Part shown: positions 1 to 14,100 of the stretch, one piece after another
Numbering within the stretch: the first letter of the stretch is position 1
How the letters are laid out: each line of letters opens with the position of its first letter
DNA from: Apiospora phragmitis
Lineage: Eukaryota; Ascomycota; Sordariomycetes; Amphisphaeriales; Apiosporaceae
Direction of reading: 5' to 3'
NCBI GenBank assembly: GCA_038363925.1
Contig: JAQQWL010000015.1
Location: forward strand, 1,674,001-1,738,000
Length of the DNA: 64,000 nt
Translations under genes and position numbers: made by a program
The notes under the pieces: model-generated
Seen by the model: only the letters and a program-made list of their open reading frames with translations
Databases searched by the model: none
What the model was told of the DNA's origin: nothing

Positions 1-2369
1 ATCAACGTCGCAACCCGGGCTGCCGAGCAGATCCGGGTATTCGCATGAGGGACCTTGCTCACGTGTAGGAGGGTGGCTCAGCAGAAGGCAAGCTGCATCA
101 GTTGAACGTCATGCAGCCTGGTTTCGAGGAAACAATTGGGGAAACTATTCTCCTATTCAGATGGCCGAGTCGCACAGCACACATCAAAGGGTGGCTTAAG
201 CAACTCTACTGTTGGCGCATGCGATGTCGCTACGGGTCCCATAGTGTATACACATGAAGAGTGCCTCCGAGACGAGGCTTCCAGACGTATTAGCCTGCAG
301 CCAGTGCTCCGGGGTTGTTGTGCGATGTTATACTAGCAACATACTATCACCATCAAAACAGCAGACCCCAGCACCGGCACTGTCGCAAGCTACTTAGCCT
401 AAATTACCCAGACAGAAGCCAATGGGTTAGTCTATTCTACATCATACCACTTCCTTATCGTGGATGTGAGGCGCAATTGTTGTTTGCTGGTTGGGACATG
501 GACGCGCAGATGCGATGAGTGATCCAGATTCCGAGGATGAATGACACCCTCCTACTTACTACTTGCTACTAGTCACCAGAAACCCCTGGTTTGATTCACT
601 GCACTTAACTGTACCATACCTTGACGCGACCCGATAACCCCTGCAGGGTAATGATCCCAAGTGATTGGGCTGCCACGAGTTTCCATGTATGCAAAACCTG
701 ACTCAATACCTTCCTTCACAGACAGCACTTGATCTTTTCGTAATCTTCACAAGATTTGAACGACCAAGAAAAGAAAGGCCATCCGACGTATGAAAGTTTC
801 ATAAATGTCAACAGCCAAAAGAAATGGAGAGAAAAAAAACTGTACCTATTTTTATATCTCGGTACAGCAGGTTGAGCAAGAAAAAGAAAAAGAAAAGTGA
901 TGGATGTGATGATAGGAGTGAGCTTTCTATCAATCGGGTTGGGCCTCAAAGCCGCGGGCAAGTGCACACGGCAGAAAAGCAGTACAACACAACAACTGTC
1001 AAGCTTGGGGTGCACAAAAGGAATGGCGACCCCCTGATGGGTTTAGCGGTGGAATTATGAACCGACGATAATGTATGAAGGTACCTTACCTTACACTACC
1101 ATGGAACCAAGCATTTCAAACCTACCCACTTGTGAAGTCCATCCATCACCAAGGAGGGAGGAAGGTGTGTGTGTGTATGTGCGTGTACGTAAGTAGTATG
1201 CGTGTGCTATGAGATTGTCATGTGCCATTACATGCTTGCCATCAGCCCATCAGGTGTGATGAAAAGAGGATGGATGTCCTGGAACAAGAAACCTTTTGCC
1301 TCTCTGTACCGGCCGTGTGATTGATTCATAAGACAGCTCCAAGGTGGGAAAGGGGGCAAAGAATCAGAAAAACAAGGCAAATCTAGCGAGAAGCTTTTTC
1401 CTTGATCCAATTCAGATCAATATAGCCAATACATTTGCATGGGACATACACACTGACAATGGTCAACTGGTTGCTGAGAACCGATTGTGAGTTGAAATGG
1501 AGGGCCTGACTGGATTATCTAACAACCTACCATCCCTTATCCACTAGGTTATCAGATCCCACATGCACCACATCCCACCAGCTGTGGGCCTTCCTCCTTC
1601 ACCTACTCTCTCTCCCCTCCTCTCTCTACAGTACTGCTCTCCTCTCTGCATGAGCTTTCTCTCTCTCTCTCTCAGGTTTCTGTGTGGCCTCCTGTTGTCC
1701 ACTTTTGGCACTTCCCGTGTAAAAACCCATCACCCCACTGTGAGAGGGCCGCCTGTAACGTCCAACCAGAAAAAAAAGAAGAGGGCCGTTGCCAGTTGCT
1801 TCGGTTGAAGCTGGGCTAAGAAAGTACACCCAGCAACACCCCCCCCATCACCTCACCAAATGTGAAGGAAACCTGTACTCCCTTCACCCAGCAGATTCCC
1901 CTTATTTTCGACTTAATTACGATTCTTCAACGCCTTTAAGGCCGAGCTGTCATCGGCTTCCATAAACCGGTCTGGACCATATACATACAATAAGGTACAT
2001 TGCCTTGCACACAACCAACACCCTACCTAATGTTTGGTCCCTCAATTCTGCCAACCTGCTGCTAGTGGAGAAACGCGAATTGATCTCATCTCATCCTGGA
2101 ACGGAACCCTCACTCATGTCTTTTTAGGTTGCGGCTAGCAGTGCTTGACATCTCTGCCCCTCTCCTTCTCACACACACTCTCTCAACTCGTCTTCAAGGT
2201 TCCCTCTCGAAAGTTGTTGTTCCACGATCGACTGAATAGTCGCAACTACGCCCCGGTGGGCTGCGGTCTACTTATTACAAGCAAAACTGCCTTTTCGTAC
2301 TGATCCCGGGCTGAGCGCATCGTCTTCAACTACCCGCTTCGTCCCGCCCCCGCCATCACCGCACACAAT
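1..2369. other. Gene-free left edge and Kap104 leader
   Basis: I see no supported gene here; the short open frames have no recognisable domain and no splicing partners. Simple-sequence pieces include a CT-rich stretch near 1600-1680 and a short GT run near 1168. From about 2150 to 2360 the plus strand becomes pyrimidine-rich with few purine blocks, as expected for a fungal promoter and 5' leader, and it runs straight into the Kap104 start codon. Transcription start and leader introns cannot be placed from sequence alone. Confidence 0.6.
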
Positions 2370-5358
2370 ATGGCTTCGGACTGGCAACCCTCTCCCGAGT
2401 CCTTGAGCCAGCTTGCAGCATGTCTCAAGGACTCCCTGAGCGGTTTCGATAAGGCCGCGCAGAAGCAGGCTGAATTGGTGAGTCCCCTCCTCGCCAGCCA
2501 TGGACGCAATCGCATATCAAGAGGCAAAGGCTTGTGGCTGTATATATATTCTCATACTAATTTGGACCCCCCAATCAGTTGCTGTCGCAAGCCAAGGCCT
2601 CCCCCGACATCAATAATTATCTTATCTACCTGTTTTCGAGTACAACACCCCCGGCTGGCCTTCAATGTACCGTCGAGGATCTGCACTTGATCCGCTCTTC
2701 CGCAGCTATCATGCTGAAGAACAACGTTAAGCTGGGCTTCAAGCAAATCCCTGATTCCAGCTTGACCCCCATTAAACGAGGCATCACCATGATCCTGGAG
2801 GATCCAAACTCGCAAATGCGCAACTATGCTGGAAATATAGCAACCGAATTGATACGCCGCGGTGGTCTCCTGAGCTGGCCAGAACTATTACCTAAGTTGC
2901 TCGAGATGATTGGAAACGAGACCAGCCAGTATTCGACTGAGGCGCAAGAGGGCGCAATGTTAACCATGGCCAAGATCTGTGAAGATAATACCAAGATGCT
3001 GGAGCGAGAACTCAACGGCCAGCGCCCGCTGAATTTCATTCTGCCGAAACTGATTCAAGCAACCAAGAGCTCCCTCCCTAAGGTTCGCGTCCAGGCGCTG
3101 ACTGCCATCAATGTCTTTACCCCGAGGAAGTCGCAAGCTATGCTCAACTCTATCGACGATCTACTGCAACATCTGTTCACCCTCGCCAGTGATAACAACA
3201 CTGACGTCCGCCGGCAAGTGTGCCGAGCTTTTGTTCAGCTGGTTGAGACTCGGCCGGACAAGCTGCAGCCTCATCTCTCTGGTTTGGTCGACTATATCAT
3301 CACTCAACAGCAAAGCACCGACGAAGACCTGGCTTGCGATGCTGCCGAATTCTGGTTGGCCGTTGGGGAGCACGAGCATCTGTGGCAGTCGCTAACGCCT
3401 TACATCGCCAAGATCATTCCGGTCTTGCTGCAGTGTATGGTGTACAGCCCGGAAGACATCGCAATGCTTGGTGGTGCATCAGATGACGAGGATGAAGAAG
3501 ATCGTGCAGAAGATATCAAGCCGCAATTCGCAAAGAAGAACGCCGCGAGATTGGCAAATGGCGAGTCGGTGGATGCTGCTCAGAACGGAAATGCGTACGA
3601 GAAGCTTGCGAGCATGGACGACGACCTCGAGGAGGGCGAACTAGAGGATATCGACGACGGCGATGACGTGAACCCCGATGAACGATGGACACTACGAAAG
3701 TGCTCAGCCGCTGCTCTGGATGTCTTTGCACGGGACTTCCGTGCTCCGGTTTTTGAATCAATTCTTCCCTACCTGACAAAGCACCTCAAGCACGAGGATT
3801 GGCCCCACCGAGAAGCTGCTGTACTCGCCCTCGGTGCTGTAGCTGATGGATGCATTGATGTGGTCACACCGCATCTGCCTGAATTGGTACCGTATCTAAT
3901 CACGCTGCTTAATGATCCCGAGCCTGTTGTTCGGCAAATCACTTGCTGGACACTTGGGCGGTATTCAGCCTGGGCTGCTCAACTATCAGACCCCAGTCAG
4001 AAGCAGGCTTTCTTCGAGCCCATGATGGAAGGTATTCTTATGAAGATGCTGGACAAGAACAAAAAGGTTCAGGAAGCCGGCGCATCGGCCTTTGCCAACC
4101 TCGAAGAAAAGGCCGGCAAGAGCCTCGAGCCCTACAGCTTGCCGATCATTCAGCAATTTGTGGCCTGTTTTGGTAAATATAAGGACAGAAACATCTACAT
4201 CCTCTACGACTGTGTCCAGACATTGGCTGAGGCGATAGGACCCGCATTGGCTCAACCGGACCTGGTCAACCAACTTATGCCGGCCCTGATTGACCGTTGG
4301 CAGAAAGTTGCAGACGATTCGAGAGAACTCTTCCCGCTGCTTGAATGCCTGTCGTATGTGGCCATGGCATTGAATGACTCGTTTACTCCATATGCCCAGC
4401 CGATTTTCGGCAGATGCGTCAACATCATCCACCAGAATCTTGAGGCTTCCATGCAACTGGCAAATAACCCAGCTCTGGATGCTCCCGACAAGGACTTCTT
4501 GGTTACTAGTCTTGATCTTCTCAGCGCGATTATCCAAGCCCTTGACAAGCAGAAGTCCGCTCAGCTGGTCAAGGAATCACAGTTGCCATTCTTCGAGCTG
4601 TTGACCTTCTGCTTGGAAGATCCCCAGGATGAGGTTAGACAGTCTGCTTACGCTCTGCTGGGAGACTGCGCCAAGTACGTGTTCGGAGAGCTTCAGAGCT
4701 CTCTTGGCAACATCTTTCCGATATTGCTGAAGCAGCTGGACCTTGACAGTATTCTGGATGAAGAGATCGACAGTGGCTTCAGCGTTGTTAACAACGCGTG
4801 TTGGTCCGCTGGCGAGATTGCTATCCAACACAGAGAAGGTATGGCGCCTTACGTGCCTGAGTTGTTTCAACGCTGCCTTGAGACCATGACAAATCCCGGT
4901 ATCCCTAAGAGCGTCATCGAGAACGCCGCGATTGCCTTGGGACGTCTTGGCCTTGGTAACAGCGCGCAACTGGCACCCCAGCTTGGATCCTTTGCAGAGG
5001 AGTTCTTGACCTCAATGGACGAGGTTGATCCTTCGGACGAGAAAGCTACAGCTTTCAGGGGCTTCTGCGTCATTGTAGAACAGAATCCGATGGCAATGGA
5101 GAAGTCTCTGCTCCACTTCTTCACATCCATCGCCCGCTACAGAGAAATCAAGCTACGAAGTGACACGAAGAACGGGCTGAGCGACGATTTCCAGAAGGTA
5201 CGTGTACAGCATCTCCAACTTTGATCGCCATTGCAGATATACTAACTCAGCATCAGGTAATTGGCCTCTACCGTCAACTAATCCCTCAATTCGAGACGTT
5301 CGTAAACCAGATGCAGCCTGAGGATCAGCAGACTCTCCGGACCAACTTTGCCATATAG
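2370..5358 (+). CDS. KAP104: Transportin / karyopherin beta-2 (Kap104)
   Basis: A nuclear import receptor for PY-NLS cargo such as mRNA-binding proteins. Three exons are read: 2370-2477, 2579-5197 and 5257-5358, giving 942 residues (yeast and human family members are about 900-920). Intron 1 has donor GTGAGT and a CTAAT branch site; intron 2 has donor GTACGT and acceptor CATCAG. HEAT repeats run through the whole protein. Family landmarks are the N-terminal DINNYLIYL and MLKNNVKLGF blocks, a Ran-sensitive acidic loop at about residues 335-395 (DDEDEED and LEEGELEDIDDGDD), the block RKCSAAALDVFA after it, and LFPLLECLSYVA and APDKDFLVTSLDLLS further on. The start is the first ATG in the frame and gives the expected N-terminal helix. 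The short last exon encodes the final 33 residues and ends TNFAI. No break is seen. The match to Kap104 rather than importin beta-1 rests on these blocks and the loop. Confidence 0.95.
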
Positions 5359-6193
5359 GGTAGCACTCAGTCACGATGGAATTTTACTGAGTCTGTGGGC
5401 TTGCCCTTGACAGCCACAGCATGTCATAGCCTGTGACATCGAACCGACTGTTATTGCGCGTTGGCTCTTTTACGCGCCTTGCGCCAGAATCGATTTTTGC
5501 CCGTCCGTGCATATTCTGACGGTGGCTAAAGCTCCCTTTTCAGATGGAGAATGACTTATTCATAAGATGCTCTTCCGGGGCGTTATCGGAGTTCCTTGGA
5601 CCTCGAAACTTATCTGCAGAGGAGCGGTGGGCCATAACATTTCAAGCCAGCAGTTTTGTTGGCTCACCACTACACTGCTCACTTAATGGGACGTATTGAG
5701 TATCGTGGTGCTCACTGGAGAAGGAATACCAAGCAATTCCATGTGAAATAAAAGGGGGGAGGGAGGTGTCGGTTAAGACCAAGCTGATGGAGCTGGTGCT
5801 TATGAGGAAAGAAATAGTGATGACGAACATGGACGAAAATATTTGGGCAGGCAAAACGATGATAATGCCTAACCGAGCGTGGCAGTGGAAAAGTAGCGAT
5901 TACTGCTTCGCCCATAGTAGATAGATACCTAGATAGCATATTTCCCAAGCTGCGATGCACTTATGCGACATCCTCTAATATCAGAGGACAAATACAACGA
6001 GAATCATGAACAAGGCTGCGGGCACCCGAGGTGTGCATTCTTCATTTAGAAAAGGGAAAACGCCCTGCCTGGGGCTGTGATCCGATGTGCGACGCTGTGT
6101 AAGAACGTAGCCAAGTGGCTTTTGTCGGTTGCCGGACTGAGTGACCCTCGAGACCTCCTTCTCCTTTCATTTTCCTCCCCAACGGATCCCAAA
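5359..6193. other. Intergenic, Kap104 3' side
   Basis: About 0.8 kb between the Kap104 stop and the decayed DUF3176 gene. It presumably holds the Kap104 3' UTR and the old promoter of the next gene. An ATG lies at 6077 in frame with the next gene, but the residues it would add are low-quality, so 6194 is preferred as the start. No other gene or RNA is seen. Confidence 0.5.
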
Positions 6194-8154
6194 ATGCAAG
6201 CAGAACCAAGCTACCACCACCTCCACCACCTTCACCATTCGTCGAGTGGCGGCGACACGGTGCTATCCGTGACCGTCAGCGAGCCCTCCGCGCCCGCATC
6301 CTGCTTTGACGCAGCCTCCGCGTATTCTCAATACCCGACATGGACCCAGAAAGAAGAAGACATCGACCATCACCCTCGACAGCAGCGGCGGGCCACCGGC
6401 CTCTGGGCTGACTGGAAATGGGAGCTCTTCCTCCTGCTGCTGAGCATCCTATCGTTCGTGGCCACGGCAGTCACCCTTTACCATCTCAGCGGCAACAGCC
6501 TCGAAAGCTGGGGCGGCTTTTTCCTGGGGCCCAACACCCTCGTTTCCATCCTGGCCGCCGTCTCCAAGACGTCGCTGGCCTTTGCTGTCAGCTCTTGCGT
6601 CGCCCAGGCCAAGTGGAATTGGTATCGTCGGGGCCAGGACAACTTGCTCGTCTTCGAGCGCTTTGATCAGGCTAGCAAGGGGCCATGGGGTAGTTTCAGG
6701 TTACTTGGGGCTATTTGGATGCGGTATGTGAAACACTTTCCTCTCTCTTTCTTTCCCCCCGCCTTCTGTTCACTACAATATCCCCATGACCAGTAAGTAA
6801 CATGAATTTGCAGCCACTGGAGCGCCTTGGGCGCCCTCATCATTCTCGTCCTCCTCGCCTACGAGCCGTTTCTACAAACCATCATCACGCAGTATGGCGT
6901 TCTCGACTTCGACCACTCTTATATTCAGGCCACGACTGGCCGATGCCTGAGACTGGACTCTGGGCGGTTGAACTTTGATGGTGGGGGAGGTGGTGGTGGT
7001 GTGTTTTACCCTGATGTTGGCGCGGAGACGCGGCCTTGCAGTGTACCCGACTGGCCTAGGTCTCAACCCGACTTTGGCATGACGGCCGCCGTATACAGCG
7101 GCTTCCAAAGCATAACAGAGAAGCAGAAGCTCAACGCGTCTGTCAGCTGCCCGACCGGCAACTGAACTTTTGACAATTTCACTTCCTTGGGCATCTGCAG
7201 TAAGTGCGCTGACATCTCCAAGCACATTGAAAGGCAACCTATCGAGTATATCGAAAATGGGAACGAGAACGTGTCTTCCGTCGATAATATGTGCTCTGGC
7301 GCCAATTATCTCTATCCGAGTGACAATTACACTTATACGGCTTTTAGCGTAAGAGATCTCAGCATAGCCAACCATGACGGCATCCAAAACGACGCAAGTT
7401 ATGACATATGTGGCCTGACAAACACGGCCACATATCTGGTAACTGGATCCATGAAGACCATCTCCAGGTCCTTCAATGTGGCCAATACATCGACCACCAC
7501 CGCCACATTTGTCTTGTTTCAGGGCCTGCGGGCTTCTGAAGCCTACAATCAGGACAAGGAGGCGTGGCAGGACTCGCACCCGACGGCCTTCGAATGCGAG
7601 CCGTCTTTTTGCGCAAAGCTATACTCGCTCGGGTATGAAAACGGACAAGTCATAGAGCAATTGCTCGACTCCTGGTCTCAGCCTGTGCCGAAGTCATACA
7701 AACCCCTTGATTGATTGATTTGAGCACGCCTTCAGCAGCAAGATGATATATCCAGCCATAGCGCAGGACTCATCCGTCGGCGTTGCCGAGATCTTGTACA
7801 ACAGCAGCACAAAATGGCAGCCTAGACGGCGTCTCGTCAGCCTTCGAGGCAGTGGCAGACAGCCTGAGCATCTGGATGCGCGATTCCACGCTCGCCTCGG
7901 ACACGGGCAGCGACACGAACCCCAACCCACCGCACGTCGGGACGGTGAAGCGCTGGACCATCCACTACGGCGTGCGGTGGTGGTTCCTGGCGCTGCTCAA
8001 AGAGGCCGACGTGCAGGACACGATGGATCGCGCCGCGCGCGAGATGCGCGTGGGAATAGTAGGGGGTTCCATTGCGCATGTGCCTGATCTAGAGCCTGAT
8101 GACTTGTTAGAGGACAACGTGTCGCTCAGTAGCCACAGGGGCAATGAGACTTGA
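6194..8154 (+). pseudogene. Decayed DUF3176 multi-pass membrane protein
   Basis: This resembles fungal DUF3176 proteins, a family of unknown function with membrane segments at both ends and a Cys-rich extracytoplasmic middle. Exon 1 (6194-6723) carries a His-rich start, the first membrane segment after DWKWELF, and the family block NTLVSILAAVSKT..AQAKWNW..FDQASKGPWGS. Intron 6724-6813 (donor GTATGT) leads to HWSALGALIILVLLAYEPF. At 7163-7165 the expected Cys of the CPTGNC motif is TGA; the same frame then continues as TFDNFTSLGICSKC to 7714. A second break sits at a (TTGA)x3 repeat (7707-7718), where coding signal moves to another frame. A third is at the A run near 7811-7814, after which the C-terminal part (FEAVADSLSIWMRDS..RAAREMRV) is in the third frame. 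The usual last membrane helix between GVRWW and LALLKEA is missing. Several independent lesions make a dead gene the best reading. Confidence 0.78.
7707..7718 (+). repeat. (TTGA)x3 at a pseudogene frame break
   Basis: Three tandem copies of TTGA directly follow codons for KPLD in the DUF3176 pseudogene. The in-frame stop (7712-7714) and a stop in the neighbouring frame (7716-7718) are both made by this repeat, which suggests slippage during decay. Confidence 0.6.
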
Positions 8155-11100
8155 GGGAGTGCGGCGGGCAGGCAGGGTTGAAGATGATACTCTTGCTTTT
8201 AGGATAATATTAAAGCATTACAAGAGACTGGCTATCTTCCGTTACTTTCTCTTCTCGGAAACTCGACCGTGCCCTTCTATACAGCAAGAGCACACTGACC
8301 GGGCTTGGGAGCCGGAGTGAAGAAGGGAATAACGCATTGCGTGCCATGTATGTGAAGACCTACCTACGCGAAGAGAAAGGGGAAAGCACGAGATATTTCA
8401 CCCAATCCTCCGGTAATCCTCTCCCCGAAACGCTCTGTACCGTAAACAGCATCCTGTCTTGTCCCGGCATAGTTGCTTACCCCTGGATCGGCTGGTCGTA
8501 GGCAACGCAATGATATCCCCTTTCCAAATACCAAACAGCTATAACATCAAATACGATCCATCAATCAGCTGCCAAGTTTGAGCAATCGAACTCATGAGAT
8601 CACTCTCCAGGTGACTACAGATCACAGATGGCGTTGGCCTTGCCCGACTAGCAAGGGGTGGCGGAAATAGGCGGCACCCAGGACTGACTGCCCGTAAACC
8701 CAAGATTTTCCAAGTAATCAAATAGAAACGGGCGGACAGCCCATACGAATTGGAGCGGCCATTTTGACCTCCTTCTTGTCTCGTCTGAGCCAATTGGTTC
8801 ACTGAGCTGGTTGATCAACGGAAGTCGCCGCCGCGCACCTGCTTGGGTGACCGGATACCACAGAACACAGTCTCGGGCAGTAGTATACGGATCTTCTCCT
8901 CGTCTTGCACCATCTGCACGGTATGTTGTGTATGCTCTCGTTACCTCGCAGTCGGCCGGTTAACCCGGAAACATCTGTTGTCCCGAAGCGGCAAAGGCAC
9001 GTTGCAACCTCGCTCCATAATACCGCACCGTTCCTCCTTCCCCTCTCGGCCGCTGTTGCATCATCTCCCTCCGAACGACTACGACCTTGGCCGTGCCACG
9101 GAAACGGGTGACCAGAAGAAGGGGCGCAAGGCAAGGCGAGGAAAGTTACCGAGTCATAGATTAAATCTGCTGGTAACACGAGATCTCTCTCTCTCTCTCT
9201 CCATTTATAGAATGGGCCGGCCGCTTGTGCCACGCGCTATGCCAGAACCGACAAGAAGAACACTCTCCTCTACCAGGGTGCAGGTAGTTATTGTAGCGAC
9301 CAGGCGATTTGGGCCTCCTATTGGCCGAGAAGGAAAGAGAAAGAGCCCCTGGTAAGAAGCGGCTGTCGTACGACCGTGAGTAGTCGCCCCAGAGAGAGCA
9401 GGCGTATGAGGTTCTGCCAAAACGGAGTGAAAGACGTACTGTATAGCCGCGGGATAGGAACACGAGAACCAGGGGGCTCAGCCCCTTTTTCGTGCATTCC
9501 CCAATACATGGAAGTCGGCATGGCGCAGTGGGTATACCCAGCCAAGCCAATAGTCCTGATGAAGTTAAACGATCTGAAGCCAATGAACATGCTTAGGAAC
9601 GAACAACCGTTAGATTTCATGGGGGTTCCGCCCGTATGGGGGCTTCAGGTAGAATTGACCCGAGCTTCTGTTGCCATCCCGTCTTCCGGAAAGAGTCTAG
9701 GCTGTAAACCTATCCAGACAGCAGTGATTTGGGCGTACGAAAGCTATTAGGACCTGTGAAGATTGTGTGCTTGCAAGGCTCACTATCCATCAGTGCCAGA
9801 GGACAGAAATGACCGACTGGAGAGCTCACCTCTGCTGGTGACCCTCTCCTTCTCAGCCAGCCAGCTAGCTCTCCGGCACCGCGAAGTGATGAAGCGACTG
9901 GTTCGTTCACACTGGATAGCATGGTTCAACAGTAGACCCTAAACTCCGGGCATATCTGTATCCCATGCCGGACAATGCTCGTTATTCCGGCCCCTGGAAT
10001 AGGAACCGTACTACCTCGCTGCCCTTACTGCCGTGTGAAGCTCGAATACCAGACAGTGTATACTCATCGAACAAACAACTCATTGGAGGCCTCTTTCGCC
10101 CCTGCAGGCAAGAAAATTTCACTAGCAGATGGAGTCGATATCAATGAAACCGTTATCCACCAGGCACGATTCTCCATGTACTCCTCCTCAATACCCTGGA
10201 GTCGCAGCAACTGATTCAAACCATTCTTAACACTCTATGCAGATGACTAAGCATTGACACTATACATCCTCCGTTGCGTATGCGCGAGGATTCAAGTCAC
10301 CGTCACTATTGAATAGACATGGAAATGCCCCTGCAGGTATGCCGATATCGAGTTATCGAGGGACAGCAGAATCGGCATGAGGCTATGTAGACTGACTGTA
10401 CTTGGTCGCCATCCGGGGGTGTCAATATACAGAGATTACCGAAGCCCTGATGATATCGCCATGCCACGAGGAATGTGCATGATTGGTATTACGACCGACG
10501 GAACAGACAGGCAGGCAGCTATTGGCCGGCTTGGCTGTATGTACCTAATCACCGATATTTTCATGCTGCACAAGATATAGGAGAAAGCCGGGTGTCGCTC
10601 ACCGCCCGCCGTCAATGGCCAATCCCGAATGCCCCGATGATATTTGGACGCCGGTACCGATCTAGACGCGTATTCAGTCCTTCCTTGACCTCCGTCGGAT
10701 CTGACTGACACAGGGGTCAGTGAGCCAAGCCACAGTCAGAAGAGCGGGCAGCCCAGTCAGCCAGTCAGTCTGTCAGTGCCAGATGTTACGTGTGGTGGTG
10801 GACTTTGCCTTCCTCCTCAAAGGGTTTTCGGGCCGATATGTTGATCTATACAGGTTACATACTCATCTGCAATTGCTGGGCTGGTCATGTCTGACTTATT
10901 GTTGACTTATTAAGGGTTATTAGTTACCATCTCGGGACTCTGTTTCAAGGGATGATGATGTGTTCTATGTCGTAAGGCAGGCTGATTGCAGCTGACAAGC
11001 CTCCTGGCTCCCCCATTCGCTCGCTCGCTCTCACTAACACGCACGATCCAGAAACAGCTCGATGATGCCCCTGCCTGAGATGGAATCCCGGGTTTTGTTA

Positions 11101-14100
11101 TCCGGGTCAGCTGACAGCTAGATCGCTCTACTGTGTTCCGTCAGTCATTACTGTGCTGGTAAGGGATGCGGTAAGGAGGCGCGGGCGTCGTCCATGTTTA
11201 TTGTTCTGTCCAATCAGCTTTTTCCTCGGAGTGCATCACCGATTTGGTCTTACTCGATTAGGTCCTCAATCGTCGATCTCATGCTCTCTCTCGCATTCGC
11301 ACCGCACTCCGGTCTCTGTTCCGGGCCTACCTTGCATAAGTAAATAATGCGTGCATAGTAATGTTTGCTGCGTTTCTGTCAGAATCCTGTTTCGAAACCC
11401 GACAAGATTGCTATAAACTATGCAAATCTACTCCAGACAGCGATGATCCCCCGCCTCTGACTTACTCGTCTGTCTTGGCATTCTTTTATTTTGTCTTGGC
11501 TTCTTGCTCCGTCGATCCCCGACTGACTTCCCTTGTTGCAGGATTCCTGAAGCCTGCTTTGTTTGTGCCTTATCCTGCTATCAGGGACTAGGTTACCTTG
11601 TTTCAAGTGGGTGAGAGCTGGGGAATTATGCCCCCCAAAAACCTCACCTGTCAGAAAAACCACGCCGCCTATGCTGCACGTCAGATGCAAGCTCGTAGTA
11701 GGTTGGAGTCATGTGAATGCGCTTCTTGGGCGCTGAGTAAAACCCAAAACAGTGATGATGATGGAAAGCCGAGCGAAAACGAGTGTAACGTGTCGTCCTG
11801 CGGAATTCGAGAGAAAAGCGGACCTATCAGGCTCTGCCCTTGCGATTATAAACCCCCCACTATGTCGAGTCCCTCTACGGAGTATGTATGTCGGGGATTC
11901 TGCCGCTCAGGAATCTGATGGCAAAGCTTTTGGGTATAGCCCGCAGAACCGAATCATCACCATCCACTGTGTCACCGTATTCTATTAGAACCCCGAGAAG
12001 GTCGGGAAACGGTCGCGCTCATGAGACATTTTTTAATCACTTTTCGTCGTTCCTACACTGCTCATTACACCAAGATACCCACAAGGTACGTACGGGCTGG
12101 CCGGGGCGTTAAGGAGAAGATCGCGAGCTTCCAGTCAGAGAACGGCGGACTTACCTAATGGATCCCGTCTGGCGTGAGCCCGACAACCTGGATCGCATGA
12201 ATGGAATAGAGTAGCCACTCTTCTCGCGCCATCTCGAGTTCATTCACGATTCCACAGTCGGGCGGTGGGATTCGTTCTCGAAAACTCATTATTCAACTGG
12301 AGACCCTCATCTCAACAGACGCCTGTTGAGCTCTTTTGCAATCAAATACCTCTGGCCCCTTCAATCTGCAAATATGGTCACGTACGTGCTAGTGTCGATT
12401 AGTCCCAAGTCATTAGAGTTTCGAATAGGGTGGGCCTTGTTCGCGGTGTATACCCGGCTTCTATCGCCAGGATTAGCCGCCTCGTCCCCAATAGCCTACC
12501 TTACCCTACGGTGTGTGAAAAGATATGTCCTGGGTCATGTTCCAGACGGGCTGCTATGGAGTTTCCTCTAATAAGTAGCTGAGTCTATTTCGGAACTCAA
12601 CCGGAAATCTCTTTCGCTGCCGCGGGTGACTCGGCAGTTCCGTCGGGGCGGATCCCGCGTCCTGTTGCCCAGAACAGCCTTACCCAACGCAGATACCAAC
12701 GCCTTTTGACAGCCCACGGGATATGTGATGAGTAAGTGGGCCTCCCACGTCCCTGTCTACAGCTACCTGGTTCTCTATCAACCCTGTGCTGTGCCGCAAA
12801 TAGCATAGTTTAGACCGGGGGGTTGGGCACATAGGGCCCAAAAGTGTCGTGCTATTGGCCCTTTGCTTTGATGATATCTCTATATGTAGCGGCACCTGCC
12901 AGACACGAACCCTCAATCTGGGCTGTTCGTGGGCCTGCTGATGACGGGACGGGAAAGGATCAGCGTCATAACACGAGCCGCAAAAGTGTCAAGGTGTATA
13001 GATGGATCTATCAACTGCCGAAGAGGAATATGTAAGCAGTGAGTTTAGGGGGCGTTTACTTGTCTTTCCACTTTATGGCCGGATACTTTGCCAGTACCCT
13101 GGCGAACACAGTCCCGGCTGCTCCAGTGAGTTGCATTGATGTACGGAGTAGACACCAATCAAACGGCGCGGCAAAAATATGCCATAATGCCTGCTCGTTG
13201 GAGATTCAAATAATTGTGAGTCTTGGCAAGGGTTCAGGCCGTGTTCGCTCTAGTGAAGACGTACGTCATCCACCACTCCTGGGATTGCATATCGGCTGTG
13301 TTGCCAGGATGCTCTCTGGAAGGCTATTGGCCAGTTGGCCGGCGAGAGAACGTGAGCCACAGTGCCTGGCTTGCACCGACAACTGCATTTTCGACATGCA
13401 CCGCCTCCCCAATATGCCGCGATAAGGGGGTGGTGCCAGGCGCTCCTTCAGCAGCGGATGTGGTAAAGAGCTGGTTCATGCAGTTACACGAGCCTTCGAC
13501 AGGGGCTGCTCCTCATTCTGGCGGGATTTGCGAACCGCCGACGTAATTGGGGGCAGGATGTTGGGAGCGGTAAGCCATCTCGACACGTTTCGTAGCACCA
13601 GGCCTTGGGAGAAGAATCGTATTGATGCAATCATCGGAGATTTGTGGTCAGCAGCAAACCGAGCAGATCGGCCAACGAGATCCGAATTTGCCGTGCAACC
13701 AGCTAGAAGAGGCCCGTCTGCCGTCGGTCGGTTGTGATACCACACTCAGCTTACACGCACCGCCTATCGCCATCTAACAAGCATTGGAGTCAGGCGCTTG
13801 GCCGGCCGGGCTAGCCCACAAGAGTATGTGAGCCGCGCCGTCCAACAATTCATTTCTTCGGATTTTCAGACGGATGACATGACATGGTGGCCGCCGCGTC
13901 GGGTGTTTCCTAAAGGTTAGCTTGTCTTGGGTTTGGAGAATCGGGTTGAGTTTCGCAGGGTATGCCTCCGCTCCAGCATCGCTTAAACAGATAAATATGC
14001 AGCTGAAACACTATTCCAAGAGGGCTGGTAACTTGAAGCGAAGGGACCGTGCCCTCAAGGTTTGTAGGTACTGTAGGTACCTCAGGTGCGCATTTGCATT

